DNA of 64,000 nucleotides. Origin: JAJDXW01 sp965202895 (GTDB taxonomy: Bacteria; Pseudomonadota; Gammaproteobacteria; HK1). This document shows, in pieces, positions 36,952 through 44,927 of the stretch; the first letter of the stretch is position 1, and every line of letters starts with the position of its first letter. The position numbers were made by a program, and so were the translations under genes. Below the pieces are notes generated by a model, which saw only the letters and a list, made by a program, of their open reading frames with translations, did not search any database and had not been told where the DNA came from. The DNA lies in contig OZ241901.1 of NCBI GenBank assembly GCA_965202895.1, forward strand, positions 1,178,001-1,242,000, given 5' to 3'.

Positions 36952-38184
36952 CTACCACCTTTCTTCGATGAGCTTCGACACCGTCGCGACGACCACACTC
37001 CGGGTTCCGCCTCCTTCGATGTTCAGGATATTCTCGGCCACTTTCTTGTTCTCCTTTCCCGTTACGCCTCCTTTCCCAGGATATCCCGCCATTCCTGCCG
37101 GTCCCTGTGCACTTTCCTGCGGTCGAGCTCCAGACCGATCTCCTTCAAGCAGATCGGGCCGTGCACTTTCCGGCAGCAGGATAAACACCATCTTTACTAC
37201 CTCCCGTATGCTTGCCTGATGGATGTTCAGCCCTCCGGCCCACTCCAGCCGGCACTTCTCCTCAATCGCCTTCGCGTCCTTCTCCTCCACTCCCTCGGTC
37301 GCCATCCACAGCGTCTTGGCTCCGGGCGCCTCCTGCCCGAGCGACTTTGCGACCGACTGTCTCAGGTCGCCAATCCGTAGCTGCATGTCTTTCACCTCGG
37401 CGCACAGCACCGCGTTCTCTTCCAAGTAGCATGTGATGTCCCCGGCTTTCTTCGACGCTGCATCAGCCTCGTTGATTCCCTGGCTCTCCACGCGATCCCA
37501 TAGCCCCGTGTATCTGCCGACCGTTCTCAGGACCGCCGTCGCGACCACCAGCGGTCTCATCCCCCCGCTTTGCCTTCGCAGGAAGCACCCGATCACCTTC
37601 ACCGTCATCGGCAGGTCCACCCGTCCGCGTACTCTGTACGAGACCTTCTGTTCCTTGGCGATCTGCACGCACACCTTCATGCATTCTCCGAGCATCCTCC
37701 GCGCTGTTTCCCCGTCCTTGGCTTTCTCCAGGAAGTCGTAGAGCGCTGTCCAGTCCTGTGCCTGCTTCACGTTCTTGCGTTCCCGTTCGAGCTTCGCCAC
37801 TCGCAGGGGGTGGTTTGCGTATGGTTCTGCGCTTCCGCCCAGCATCTGTTCGTTCTCTTGCTCCCACGGTACGACCGTTCCGTCGCAGAGGCTCCGGGCG
37901 TTCCATGCCCTCGGCGGCGTTTCGCTCCCTTCCTTGCCCTTCTGCAGAGCGTGCACGTCCACCTCGGGGTCGAGTGCCTTCCCCAGTAGCTGCGTGATGG
38001 CCGCGTAGCGGATACTCTTGATCTTGCTCCGCAGCAACGCTTCTGCTTCCGCGTCGAGCGACGCGGCCTCATGCCTCGGCTCCCTGTCGTCAGGGCGTTC
38101 GTCCTGCACATCGAGCGCTGCCTTCCACAGTTCGTCGAGTACTTCGCGCCCGCTCTTCGACTCGGCGGTCGCCGCGCTTGACAT
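36952..38184 (-). CDS. SacI-family type II restriction endonuclease
   Basis: A 410-residue protein whose N-terminal half follows the SacI-family pattern: an initial helix pair (REVLDELWKAALDVQDERPD), IRYAAITQLLGKALDPEVDV, HALQKG, AWNARSLCDGTVVPWEQENE, LGGSAEPYANHPLR. The enzyme cleaves DNA at a specific site; SacI itself cuts GAGCTC, but specificity here is not readable. The ATG overlaps the methylase stop by one base (TGATG), the usual modification-first coupling. Codon use is less GC-extreme than that of nearby transporters, in line with horizontal gain. Confidence 0.82.
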   Translation of the reverse strand: MSSAATAESKSGREVLDELWKAALDVQDERPDDREPRHEAASLDAEAEALLRSKIKSIRYAAITQLLGKALDPEVDVHALQKGKEGSETPPRAWNARSLCDGTVVPWEQENEQMLGGSAEPYANHPLRVAKLERERKNVKQAQDWTALYDFLEKAKDGETARRMLGECMKVCVQIAKEQKVSYRVRGRVDLPMTVKVIGCFLRRQSGGMRPLVVATAVLRTVGRYTGLWDRVESQGINEADAASKKAGDITCYLEENAVLCAEVKDMQLRIGDLRQSVAKSLGQEAPGAKTLWMATEGVEEKDAKAIEEKCRLEWAGGLNIHQASIREVVKMVFILLPESARPDLLEGDRSGARPQESAQGPAGMAGYPGKGGVTGKENKKVAENILNIEGGGTRSVVVATVSKLIEERW

Positions 38185-39101
38185 CAGAAGTTCTTCCACA
38201 GGCACTCCACCCGATGCCCTTGGGCCGCCGCGCAGCGGGTCGGCTTGTCCCGGATCATGCACCACCCCCTGTAGAGATCCTCGTAGAGCGGGTTCGCGTA
38301 ACCCGACACCACCGCACGTCCCCGGATGCGCCCGAGCGTCCCTGCCAGCTCCCGGTGGTCCTCGTCGGTCATCTCGTACCCGTATGCGTTCGCGTCGCCC
38401 CGTGTCGCGTGCACGTACGGCGGGTCGGCGTAGAACACGGTCTGGTCGGTGTCGTAGCGCTTGATGATCTCGATCGCCGGTGCGTTCTCGATCTGCACGC
38501 GCTGCAGCCGCTGCACGATTTCCGGGAGCCCTTCCACACTCCCGAGCCACCGGGAGACCGCACCGGCCATGCCGGCCCGCGAGGTCAGCACGCAGTGCGC
38601 CCAGCGTCCTTCGCTGCTTTTCTGCGCGAGCCCGGTCCGAGTCTGCCGCGCGCGTACGAAGAACCGCCTCGCCCGTTCCAGTTTGGTCAGCCCCTTCTCT
38701 GTCGTACATGCCTTCATCAGCTCCTCGCGTGAAAACGGGGTGAGGCTGATCTGCTTGATCAGCTTCCCGTTCTGATTGCGCAGGGTCTCGAAGAAGTTGA
38801 CCAGTTCGCTGTCGACGTCGTTGTAGGTCTCGACGGGGTACGGCTCGGTGTTCAGCAGCACCGCCGCTGACCCCCCGAACACGTCGCAGAAATGCTGCGC
38901 GTCGCGCGGCAGGTGCGGGAGGATGAAGTCCAGGTGGCTGTACTTTCCGCCGTACCACCCAAATGCGATCTTCCCCCGTCCCTTCCTTCTGCGCGCTATT
39001 CTGCGCCCCGTCCCGGTGCTGTTCACTCGCGCTGCAAGCCCCACGGCCAGTCCGAGCTGTTTCTGGCCCGTCACGCTCTTTCCTTGCTCCAGCCCATCCA
39101 T
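38184..39101 (-). CDS. D12-class N6-adenine DNA methyltransferase
   Basis: A 305-residue Dam-like enzyme. GWYGGKYSHLDFILPHLP opens the fold, motif I is FCDVFGGSAAVLLN, and the catalytic motif is FYADPPYVHATRG. NDVDSELVNFFETLRN and YGYEMTDEDHRELAGTL are typical of D12 proteins. It protects DNA against the restriction enzyme encoded next. I chose ATG 39101, which follows AAGGAGAGAAGG; an ATG 51 bp upstream is possible. Known SacI systems as I recall use other methylases, so the pairing is worth checking. Confidence 0.85.
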   Translation of the reverse strand: MDGLEQGKSVTGQKQLGLAVGLAARVNSTGTGRRIARRRKGRGKIAFGWYGGKYSHLDFILPHLPRDAQHFCDVFGGSAAVLLNTEPYPVETYNDVDSELVNFFETLRNQNGKLIKQISLTPFSREELMKACTTEKGLTKLERARRFFVRARQTRTGLAQKSSEGRWAHCVLTSRAGMAGAVSRWLGSVEGLPEIVQRLQRVQIENAPAIEIIKRYDTDQTVFYADPPYVHATRGDANAYGYEMTDEDHRELAGTLGRIRGRAVVSGYANPLYEDLYRGWCMIRDKPTRCAAAQGHRVECLWKNF

Positions 39102-39266
39102 CTGCCTTCTCTCCTTGTCGTCCGGCTCTTCCTCGCCCTGGTGGCCGTCCACTGCTCACCCGGAGGTGGCGCTGGGGCAGCGTTTCCCTCACGTCTGACC
39201 ACGGGGCCAAGCTAGTATCCCCCAGAAGGCCCATTGGGTCCAGTTCGTGGTTCGGGACCGCGTGCT

Positions 39267-39764
39267 CTACCCGCTGGCCGCGCACCACTCGACGACGGCC
39301 GGCTTCGTGTCCGGCCCGATCTGCCCGCAGATGATCCAGCGGGACTTCTCGCACTTGAGCTTGCGCTCCCAGTTGCGCGAGCCCGGCTTCTCGTTGGGGC
39401 ACGCGGTCGCCCTCACGTAGTCGCCGTAGAGGCTGGCGGTGCCCATCGCGATCCCGATGGCGACGGCCAGGATGACCGCGATCACCGCGGTGACCCGGAC
39501 GAGGCCCATCACGGGGCGCCCCGGGCGGCAGAGCGGCACCAAGTTGAACGCGAGCGCCCCCACCACCACGAGCACCATGCCGATCGCGTGGAGCGCGGGG
39601 CTCACCGGCTGGAACACGAACACCAGGGACGCGAGGCAAAGGGCGATGATCGACCACTCGATCGTGCGGGCGGCGGCAGCCGACATGCCGGTGCGCGCGC
39701 CGGTCCGGCCGGCCGGTCCGGCCGGTCCGGACGTCGCGGCGGACTCGCGGCGCTCGCCGCTCAC
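39267..39764 (-). CDS. Small membrane protein of sugar-type ABC operon
   Basis: A 165-residue protein with about three membrane segments (SIIALCLASLVFVFQPVSPA, HAIGMVLVVVGALAFNLVPL, VTAVIAVILAVAIGIAMGTA) and a C-terminal soluble tail with four cysteines (ATACPNEKPG, LKCEK, IICGQ, EWCAASG). Its start overlaps the ATPase stop (ATGA), so it belongs to the transport operon as its last gene. I do not recognise the family; glycerol ABC operons also carry a small membrane protein, but of a different type. Confidence 0.75.
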   Translation of the reverse strand: MSGERRESAATSGPAGPAGRTGARTGMSAAAARTIEWSIIALCLASLVFVFQPVSPALHAIGMVLVVVGALAFNLVPLCRPGRPVMGLVRVTAVIAVILAVAIGIAMGTASLYGDYVRATACPNEKPGSRNWERKLKCEKSRWIICGQIGPDTKPAVVEWCAASG

Positions 39765-40849
39765 GGCGCGGGCTCCATCCGGCGGCCGGCTTCATCGAAG
39801 AGATGCACCGAGCCCGGCTCGAAGCGGAGGTTGGCCCGCTCCCCGACCGCGAGACGGATCGTCCGGTCCACCACCACCCGCAGGTCCTGGTCGCCGTGGA
39901 GGAGATGGACGAGGGTCTCCGCTCCCATCGGCTCCACGAGGTCGACCTGCCCCGAGATGGCGGCGTCATCCGGCTCGGACACGAACTCGCACGCCCGCGG
40001 GCGGACCCCCAGGGTGATGCGGCTTCCCCCGGCGAGACCCGGCCGGGCCACCGGCAGCCGTACCTGCTGCCCGCCGAGCTCGAACCGGAGGCAGCTCTCG
40101 CCCGCCTCGATCAGGGTGGCCTCGATGAGGTTCATGCGCGGCGTGCCGATGAAGCCGGCCACGAACAGGTTGGCGGGCTCGGTGAAGATGCGGTGGGGGG
40201 TATCGACCTGCTCGATGATCCCGTCCCGCATGACCGCGATGCGGTCCGCCATGGTGAGCGCCTCGAGCTGGTCGTGGGTGACGATCACGGTAGCCTTGCT
40301 GAGCCCGGCGAGCAACTCCTTGATCTGCCCCCGCATCACTTGGCGCTGCTCGACGTCGAGCCGGCTCAGCGGCTCGTCGAACAGGAAGCAGCTCGGGTCG
40401 CGGATGATCGCGCGCCCGACCGCCGCCCGCTGCTTCTCCCCCTCCGCGAGCTGGCCGGGCAGGCGCCGGAGCACGGGCTCCAGATGGAGGAGGGAAGCGA
40501 CCCGGTTCACCCGCTCCGCGATCTCCGCCTTCGAGACCCGCTCGTGGTGGAGCGGGTAGGCGAGGTTCTCGGCGACCGTGAGGACCGGGTAGAGGGCGTA
40601 GAACTGGAACACCATCGCGATGTCGCGCTGCGACGGGCGAAGATGGTTGACCCGCCGCTCCGCGATGAGGACGTCGCCCTCGGTCGCGTCCTCGAGCCCC
40701 GCGATCATGCGAAGGGTGGTCGTCTTCCCGCAGCCGGAGGGGCCGAGCAGGCACAGCACCTCCCCCGCCTCCACGTCGAGGTCGGCGCGGTTCACCGCCA
40801 CCAGCGACCCGAACCGCTTGGTGACGTTGCGAAGGCGGATGGTGGACAT
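39761..40849 (-). CDS. Carbohydrate-type ABC transporter ATPase with degenerate signature
   Basis: A 362-residue ATPase of the MalK/UgpC class with a C-terminal OB-type regulatory domain. Walker A GPSGCGKT, Walker B CFLFDEPLSRLD and switch His (VIVTHDQLEALTM) are intact. The ABC signature, normally LSGGQ, reads LAEGE (QLAEGEKQR), so Ser and the first Gly are lost. The other ATPase of the operon has a good signature but a Pro in place of the switch His. The two defects fall on the same composite nucleotide site if the proteins form a heterodimer. Confidence 0.88.
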   Translation of the reverse strand: MSTIRLRNVTKRFGSLVAVNRADLDVEAGEVLCLLGPSGCGKTTTLRMIAGLEDATEGDVLIAERRVNHLRPSQRDIAMVFQFYALYPVLTVAENLAYPLHHERVSKAEIAERVNRVASLLHLEPVLRRLPGQLAEGEKQRAAVGRAIIRDPSCFLFDEPLSRLDVEQRQVMRGQIKELLAGLSKATVIVTHDQLEALTMADRIAVMRDGIIEQVDTPHRIFTEPANLFVAGFIGTPRMNLIEATLIEAGESCLRFELGGQQVRLPVARPGLAGGSRITLGVRPRACEFVSEPDDAAISGQVDLVEPMGAETLVHLLHGDQDLRVVVDRTIRLAVGERANLRFEPGSVHLFDEAGRRMEPAP

Positions 40850-40892
40850 GGCTCGCTCTCTCGCTCCTCCCCTCCCCTCCCCGCGCCGCGCC

Positions 40893-41756
40893 CTAGCGCC
40901 GGATGGTCCCGAAGGTGACCCCGCGCAGCAGGTGGTTCTGCAGGACGTAGACCACCACCACCACCGGGATCAGGAACAGGGTCTCGATGGCCGCGAGGAG
41001 CCCCCACCGCACCCCGATGTCGCCGCCGATGGTCTGCGCCATCGCGACCGGGACGGTGCGGGTCTCCACCCCGGTGAGGAGCAGGGCGAACAGGAACTCG
41101 TTCCAGGTGAGGATGAGGCCGAACACCGCGGTGGCCGCGAGCCCCGCCTTGACCTGGGGCATGCAGATCCGGAAGAAGACCCGGTACCCGTTGCTGCCGT
41201 CGAGACGCGCCGCGTCCTCCACCTCGGGCGAGAGCTCGTCGAAGAAGCTCTTCATCATCCAGATGGTGAACGGCAGGTTGAACGCGGTGTAGAGCAGGAT
41301 CACGCCGAGATAGGTTCCGCTCAGCCCGCTCACCCGGAACATGAGGAAGATCGGGATGATCACCACGATCGGGGGCAGCATGCGGGTGGTGAGGATGATG
41401 AAGAGATAGGTCGCGTTCCCCTTGAGGGGATAGCGCGAGAACCCGTAGGCGGCGAGGGTCCCGATGACGAGGGCGATCAGCACCGACGAGCCCGCGATGA
41501 ACACCGAGTTGAAGAAGTAGACGTCGAAGTTGGTGTCGACCGCCGCCTGCCCCTTGATGTAGGCGCGGGCGAACACGCTCACGAAGTTCTCGAGGGTGGG
41601 GGTGAAGATCCACTTGGGCGGGATCGCGAGGGCGTCGGTGTGCGCCTTGAAGGCGGTCAGGACGATCCACAGCACCGGGAAGAAGTAGATGAAGCTGACG
41701 ATACCCGCGAACGCGGTCCACCCCCAGCCGGCGTACCCCAGCCGGCGGCGCCTCAT
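40893..41756 (-). CDS. Carbohydrate-type ABC transporter permease (MalG-like)
   Basis: A 287-residue inner-membrane protein with six membrane segments. The EAA loop is DAARLDGSNGYRVFFRICMP, followed by the family IPxxxP-like helix. FFPVLWIVLTAFKAHTDALA at the start and RMLPPIVVIIPIFLMFR are typical of MalG-family permeases. Its ATG overlaps the stop of the other permease gene. Confidence 0.92.
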   Translation of the reverse strand: MRRRRLGYAGWGWTAFAGIVSFIYFFPVLWIVLTAFKAHTDALAIPPKWIFTPTLENFVSVFARAYIKGQAAVDTNFDVYFFNSVFIAGSSVLIALVIGTLAAYGFSRYPLKGNATYLFIILTTRMLPPIVVIIPIFLMFRVSGLSGTYLGVILLYTAFNLPFTIWMMKSFFDELSPEVEDAARLDGSNGYRVFFRICMPQVKAGLAATAVFGLILTWNEFLFALLLTGVETRTVPVAMAQTIGGDIGVRWGLLAAIETLFLIPVVVVVYVLQNHLLRGVTFGTIRR

Positions 41757-42829
41757 GCCGGCGCCTCCTCTTCCTTCTCCCGCTGCTGCACGAAGTAGAG
41801 GTAGAGGTTGGTGAGCACGATCACGATGAAGATCAGGATGTAGGCGAGGGCGGAGGACTCCGCCGTCTTGAAGTACTGGAACGAGACCCGGTAGAGGTAG
41901 ACCGCGATGGTCTCGGTGGACGTCCCCGGGCCCCCTTCGGTGATCAGGAACACCACGTCGAACAGCTTGAACGCCTCGATGGTCCGGAAGAGGAGGGCGA
42001 GGAGGAGCAGGCCCCGGATATAGGGCAGGGTGATGGTCCGGAACCGCCGCCACCACGACGCGCGGTCGATCTCGGCCGCCTCGTAGAGGTACTTCGGCAC
42101 GCTCACGAGCCCCGCGAGGACGAGCAGCATCACGAACGGCGACCACATCCAGGCGTCGGCGAAGACGATGCCGGCGAGCGCCCCCTCCGGCGAGGCGAGC
42201 AGGATGTAGGGCTCGCCGGTGACGAGGCGGACCGCCTGGCTCAGGAGCCCGAACGTGGGCTCGTAGTAGTAGCGGAAGAAGGCGCCGACGGCGACGAAGC
42301 TCAGCATCATCGGGGTGAGCACCAGCATGAGCAGGATGCGCCGCCCCGGGAACTCGCGCTCGAACATGAGGGCGAGGAGGAAGCCGACGACGAGCTGGAT
42401 GCCGACCGTCAGCACGACCACGACGGCCGTCGTCTGGAGCCGGTCCCAGACGTTGGGGTCCGAGATGATCTTCTCGAAGTAGAGAAGCCCGGCGAAGCGC
42501 GGCGGCGACATCCGGTTCGCCCGGAAGTGGAAGAAGCTGAGCCCGAGCGACCAGAGCAGGGGGAAGACGTTCATCACGAACAGGGTCGCGAGGGCGGGGG
42601 CGACGAGGAGCGGCCCGGGGCGCCTGCCCCACGCACGGGTCACCACCGTCGCGGTGACGAGGATCACCGCCCCCAGGCTGACCCAGAACGCCGCCTCGAG
42701 CGGGAACAGCGCCACCGAGCCCGGAATCGCGGCGAGCGCGATGACGAGGGCGAGCCGCCAGTTCGAGAAGTGCTCCCGGAGCTGCTGCCCGAGCCTGCCC
42801 GGCGCCGCGGCTTGCGCTTGCGTGGCCAA
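41753..42829 (-). CDS. Carbohydrate-type ABC transporter permease (MalF/UgpA-like)
   Basis: A 358-residue permease with about eight membrane segments, including two N-terminal ones ahead of the common core. The EAA loop is AAEIDRASWWRRFRTITLPY. LGLSFFHFRANRMSPPRFAG and TEGGPGTSTETIAVYLYRVS are family landmarks. It follows the SBP gene after an 85-bp gap containing a hairpin. Confidence 0.92.
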   Translation of the reverse strand: MATQAQAAAPGRLGQQLREHFSNWRLALVIALAAIPGSVALFPLEAAFWVSLGAVILVTATVVTRAWGRRPGPLLVAPALATLFVMNVFPLLWSLGLSFFHFRANRMSPPRFAGLLYFEKIISDPNVWDRLQTTAVVVVLTVGIQLVVGFLLALMFEREFPGRRILLMLVLTPMMLSFVAVGAFFRYYYEPTFGLLSQAVRLVTGEPYILLASPEGALAGIVFADAWMWSPFVMLLVLAGLVSVPKYLYEAAEIDRASWWRRFRTITLPYIRGLLLLALLFRTIEAFKLFDVVFLITEGGPGTSTETIAVYLYRVSFQYFKTAESSALAYILIFIVIVLTNLYLYFVQQREKEEEAPA

Positions 42830-42855
42830 TCGAGGGTCCGCCGCCCGACCGGAGG

Positions 42856-42881
42856 CCGGGCGGGGCCGAAGCCCCGCCCGG
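42856..42881 (-). terminator. Hairpin between sugar-type SBP and permease genes
   Basis: CCGGGCGGGGC (42856-42866), loop CGAA, GCCCCGCCCGG (42871-42881) form a perfect 11-bp stem 34 bp after the SBP stop and 27 bp before the permease start. This is the third SBP-hairpin-permease arrangement in the window. Confidence 0.7.
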
Positions 42882-42914
42882 TCGGGATCCGGCGGGTGGT
42901 ACGGGCCGGTCCGG

Positions 42915-44381
42915 CTACTCGATGTGGCCGGCCTCGGTCAGGAGCTCCTGCTGGAACGCGGCGATCGCGTCCAGCGCCTCCTTGGCGCTCTGCTGCCCGG
43001 TGATGGCCTTGTCGAACTCCTCCTGCTGCTGGACGAGCAGCTCGAAGAACTCGGGAATGTGCCACACGTCCTTCTGCCACTTCAGGCTCGGCCCGAACGC
43101 GTGGTTCCACGGCCGGAAGCTCGCGTAGTCGTCCGCGAAGTGCACGCTCTGAAGGCCGCTCTGGCCGCCCGCCTGGGCGAACATCGTCTGGACCTCGGAC
43201 GAGAGCCACCACTTCACGAAGTCGATGGCTTCCCGGTTCACCTCGTCGCTGTTCCAGGTGGTCAGCACGAAGGGCTGTCCGCCGATGTTGGCGGTGCGGT
43301 CGATCGTCCCGTCCGCCATGCGCAGCCCCGGGTGCATGGCGAAGTCCACCCGATCGTGGACCTTCGAGGTCTCCGCCGAGATCGCGGACTCGCCGAACCC
43401 GATCCACTGCAGGATCCAGGCCACCTTGCCTTCCCGGAACAGCTCGTCGACCTTGAAGATGTCCATGGTGCCGGTCTTGACCACCGGGGGCATGTACTCG
43501 AGGAGCGACAGGTAGTGCTCGAACGCCTTGACGGCGGCTGGCGAGTTCACCACCCCTTCGGCCTGCGCGTCGGGCGCCTTGGTCTCGTCCCAGATGTCCG
43601 CTCCGTGCTGCCAGATGAAGGCGTTGATCTCCATGGACGAGAAGTCGTAGCCCTTGCCGGCCTGGTAGGCGATCCCGTAGAAATCGTCCTCGAGGGTCTC
43701 TCCGGCGAGCTGTTCCCCGGCCGACCGGCGGAAGAACTCGCCGAAGTCGCGCACCATGTCCCAATCGACGTCGTTCATCTCCTGGCCGGTGCACGGGAGC
43801 GCCTTGCCGTACCTGGCCTCGAACGCGGCCCGCTCGCCCTCGTGGCAGAAGACGTCCTTGCGGAAGTAGGTGACGAGCACGTCCGGCATCTGCGGGAAGC
43901 CGTAGTAGTTGGCGTCCGGATGGGGGAAGCCGGCCTCCGCCAGCTCCGCCGCCTGGATGTGCGGATAGGTGGAATACGCGGCGACCAGGGCGGGATGGAG
44001 GTCCTTGAACACGGCCTGGAGCTCGGGGTCGGCGTCGATGAAGTCGTTGAGCTTCATGTAGTAGCCGCCCTCGATGTTGGCCCCCAGCCACTGGCTGTCG
44101 GAGACCGCCATCTGGTACTTCTGCTCGCCGGAGGTGAGCGACGCGGCGAGCCGGGTGTAGTAGTCCGGCCACGGGATGAAGTCCGGCTCCAGCACCACGT
44201 TGTTGCCGCTCGGAGCCTTGTAGTGCTTGTCGGCGAGGTCCTTCATGGTCCGCGTGGGGGGCCAGTCCGGCACCGCCATGCGAAGGACGACGTCCTTGGC
44301 CGACGCCGGCTTGACCGCCAGGGCGGCGCCGAGCAGGGCGGCGCTCGCAAGAACGCCGACGAGGGTCTTGAGGGTCTTCAC
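42915..44381 (-). CDS. Extracellular solute-binding protein, carbohydrate type (family 1-like)
   Basis: A 488-residue periplasmic receptor. A Sec signal peptide is clear (MKTLKTLVGVLASAALLGAA, cleaved after KPASA). Mature landmarks are LDFIPWP-like DFIPWPDYYTRLAASLTSGE, VSDSQWLGANIEGGYYMKLN, YGFPQMPDVLVTYFRKDVF and GGQPFVLTTWNSDEV. Four cysteines include a CHEGER..LPCTGQ pair likely to form a disulfide. The start is GTG 44381 with GGAGAG seven bases before. The ligand is probably a sugar or polyol, but is unproved. Confidence 0.9.
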   Translation of the reverse strand: MKTLKTLVGVLASAALLGAALAVKPASAKDVVLRMAVPDWPPTRTMKDLADKHYKAPSGNNVVLEPDFIPWPDYYTRLAASLTSGEQKYQMAVSDSQWLGANIEGGYYMKLNDFIDADPELQAVFKDLHPALVAAYSTYPHIQAAELAEAGFPHPDANYYGFPQMPDVLVTYFRKDVFCHEGERAAFEARYGKALPCTGQEMNDVDWDMVRDFGEFFRRSAGEQLAGETLEDDFYGIAYQAGKGYDFSSMEINAFIWQHGADIWDETKAPDAQAEGVVNSPAAVKAFEHYLSLLEYMPPVVKTGTMDIFKVDELFREGKVAWILQWIGFGESAISAETSKVHDRVDFAMHPGLRMADGTIDRTANIGGQPFVLTTWNSDEVNREAIDFVKWWLSSEVQTMFAQAGGQSGLQSVHFADDYASFRPWNHAFGPSLKWQKDVWHIPEFFELLVQQQEEFDKAITGQQSAKEALDAIAAFQQELLTEAGHIE

Positions 44382-44421
44382 GATGGTCTCTCCTCTTTCC
44401 TTACCGGGTCGATGGTCGACG

Positions 44422-44446
44422 GCAAGAGGATACCGCTTCCTCTTGC
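44422..44446. promoter_or_regulatory. Palindrome upstream of sugar-type SBP gene
   Basis: GCAAGAGGA, 7 bases, TCCTCTTGC: a perfect 9-bp inverted repeat 41 bp upstream of the start codon. It may be an operator for a dimeric regulator or an RNA hairpin in the leader. No regulator gene lies in the operon. A second, short GTCGAC palindrome is next to it at 44416. Confidence 0.5.
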
Positions 44447-44615
44447 GTGGTCTCGCGCGCGGCGCGCGGTGCGAGGCCCGGAGCCGTTCCGGGTCCGGGA
44501 GCGGGCATCATCATCGCACCATCGCCGTGAAACTTCCCGCCGGGAGCGGCAGGGCGTCATCCCGCGCCGCACCGGCCGGCGCACGGCCGCCGCCGCCACC
44601 TCGGCCGCGCGCGGG

Positions 44616-44870
44616 TCAAAGCAGCTTCGCGGCGAGCACGACGGCGACGATCGCGGCCCCCTGCAGCCACAGGGCGCGGTAGAGGTCGGCGCGGAGCGCG
44701 GCGATGGCGGCCTCGAGGTCCGCTTTCGTGGCGGCGAGGTCGGCCTTGGTGGCGGCGCGTTCGTCGCCGTGGTTGATGGCCTTCGCGATGGCTTCGGCGT
44801 GCTTCCGCTCGATGCCGGCGGATTCGAGGTCCTGGGCGGCGCTCAGGGTATCGAAGGGGTTGGCGCTCAT
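44616..44870 (-). CDS. DUF1640-type coiled-coil protein
   Basis: An 84-residue protein: an N-terminal MSANPFDTLSAAQDLESAGI segment, a short coiled coil with two TKADL units (ATKADLAATKADLEAAI) and one C-terminal membrane helix (LWLQGAAIVAVVLAAKLL). The family resembles the mitochondrial-calcium-uniporter-regulator-like CCDC90 fold; its bacterial role is unknown. A GGAGGC site precedes ATG 44870. Two longer paralogues lie at 51929 and 52650. Confidence 0.75.
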   Translation of the reverse strand: MSANPFDTLSAAQDLESAGIERKHAEAIAKAINHGDERAATKADLAATKADLEAAIAALRADLYRALWLQGAAIVAVVLAAKLL

Positions 44871-44927
44871 GTCATGCCTCCGGCGGCGGGGAAGGCGAAG
44901 CAGCACAGGTCCGGGAGCGTCGGGGGG

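Noticed and set aside
36952..39969. A single 1005-codon minus-strand protein spanning the restriction-modification region
   Set aside because: Only the last ~410 codons are protein-like (SacI family). The upstream part overlaps the methylase and ABC genes in another frame.
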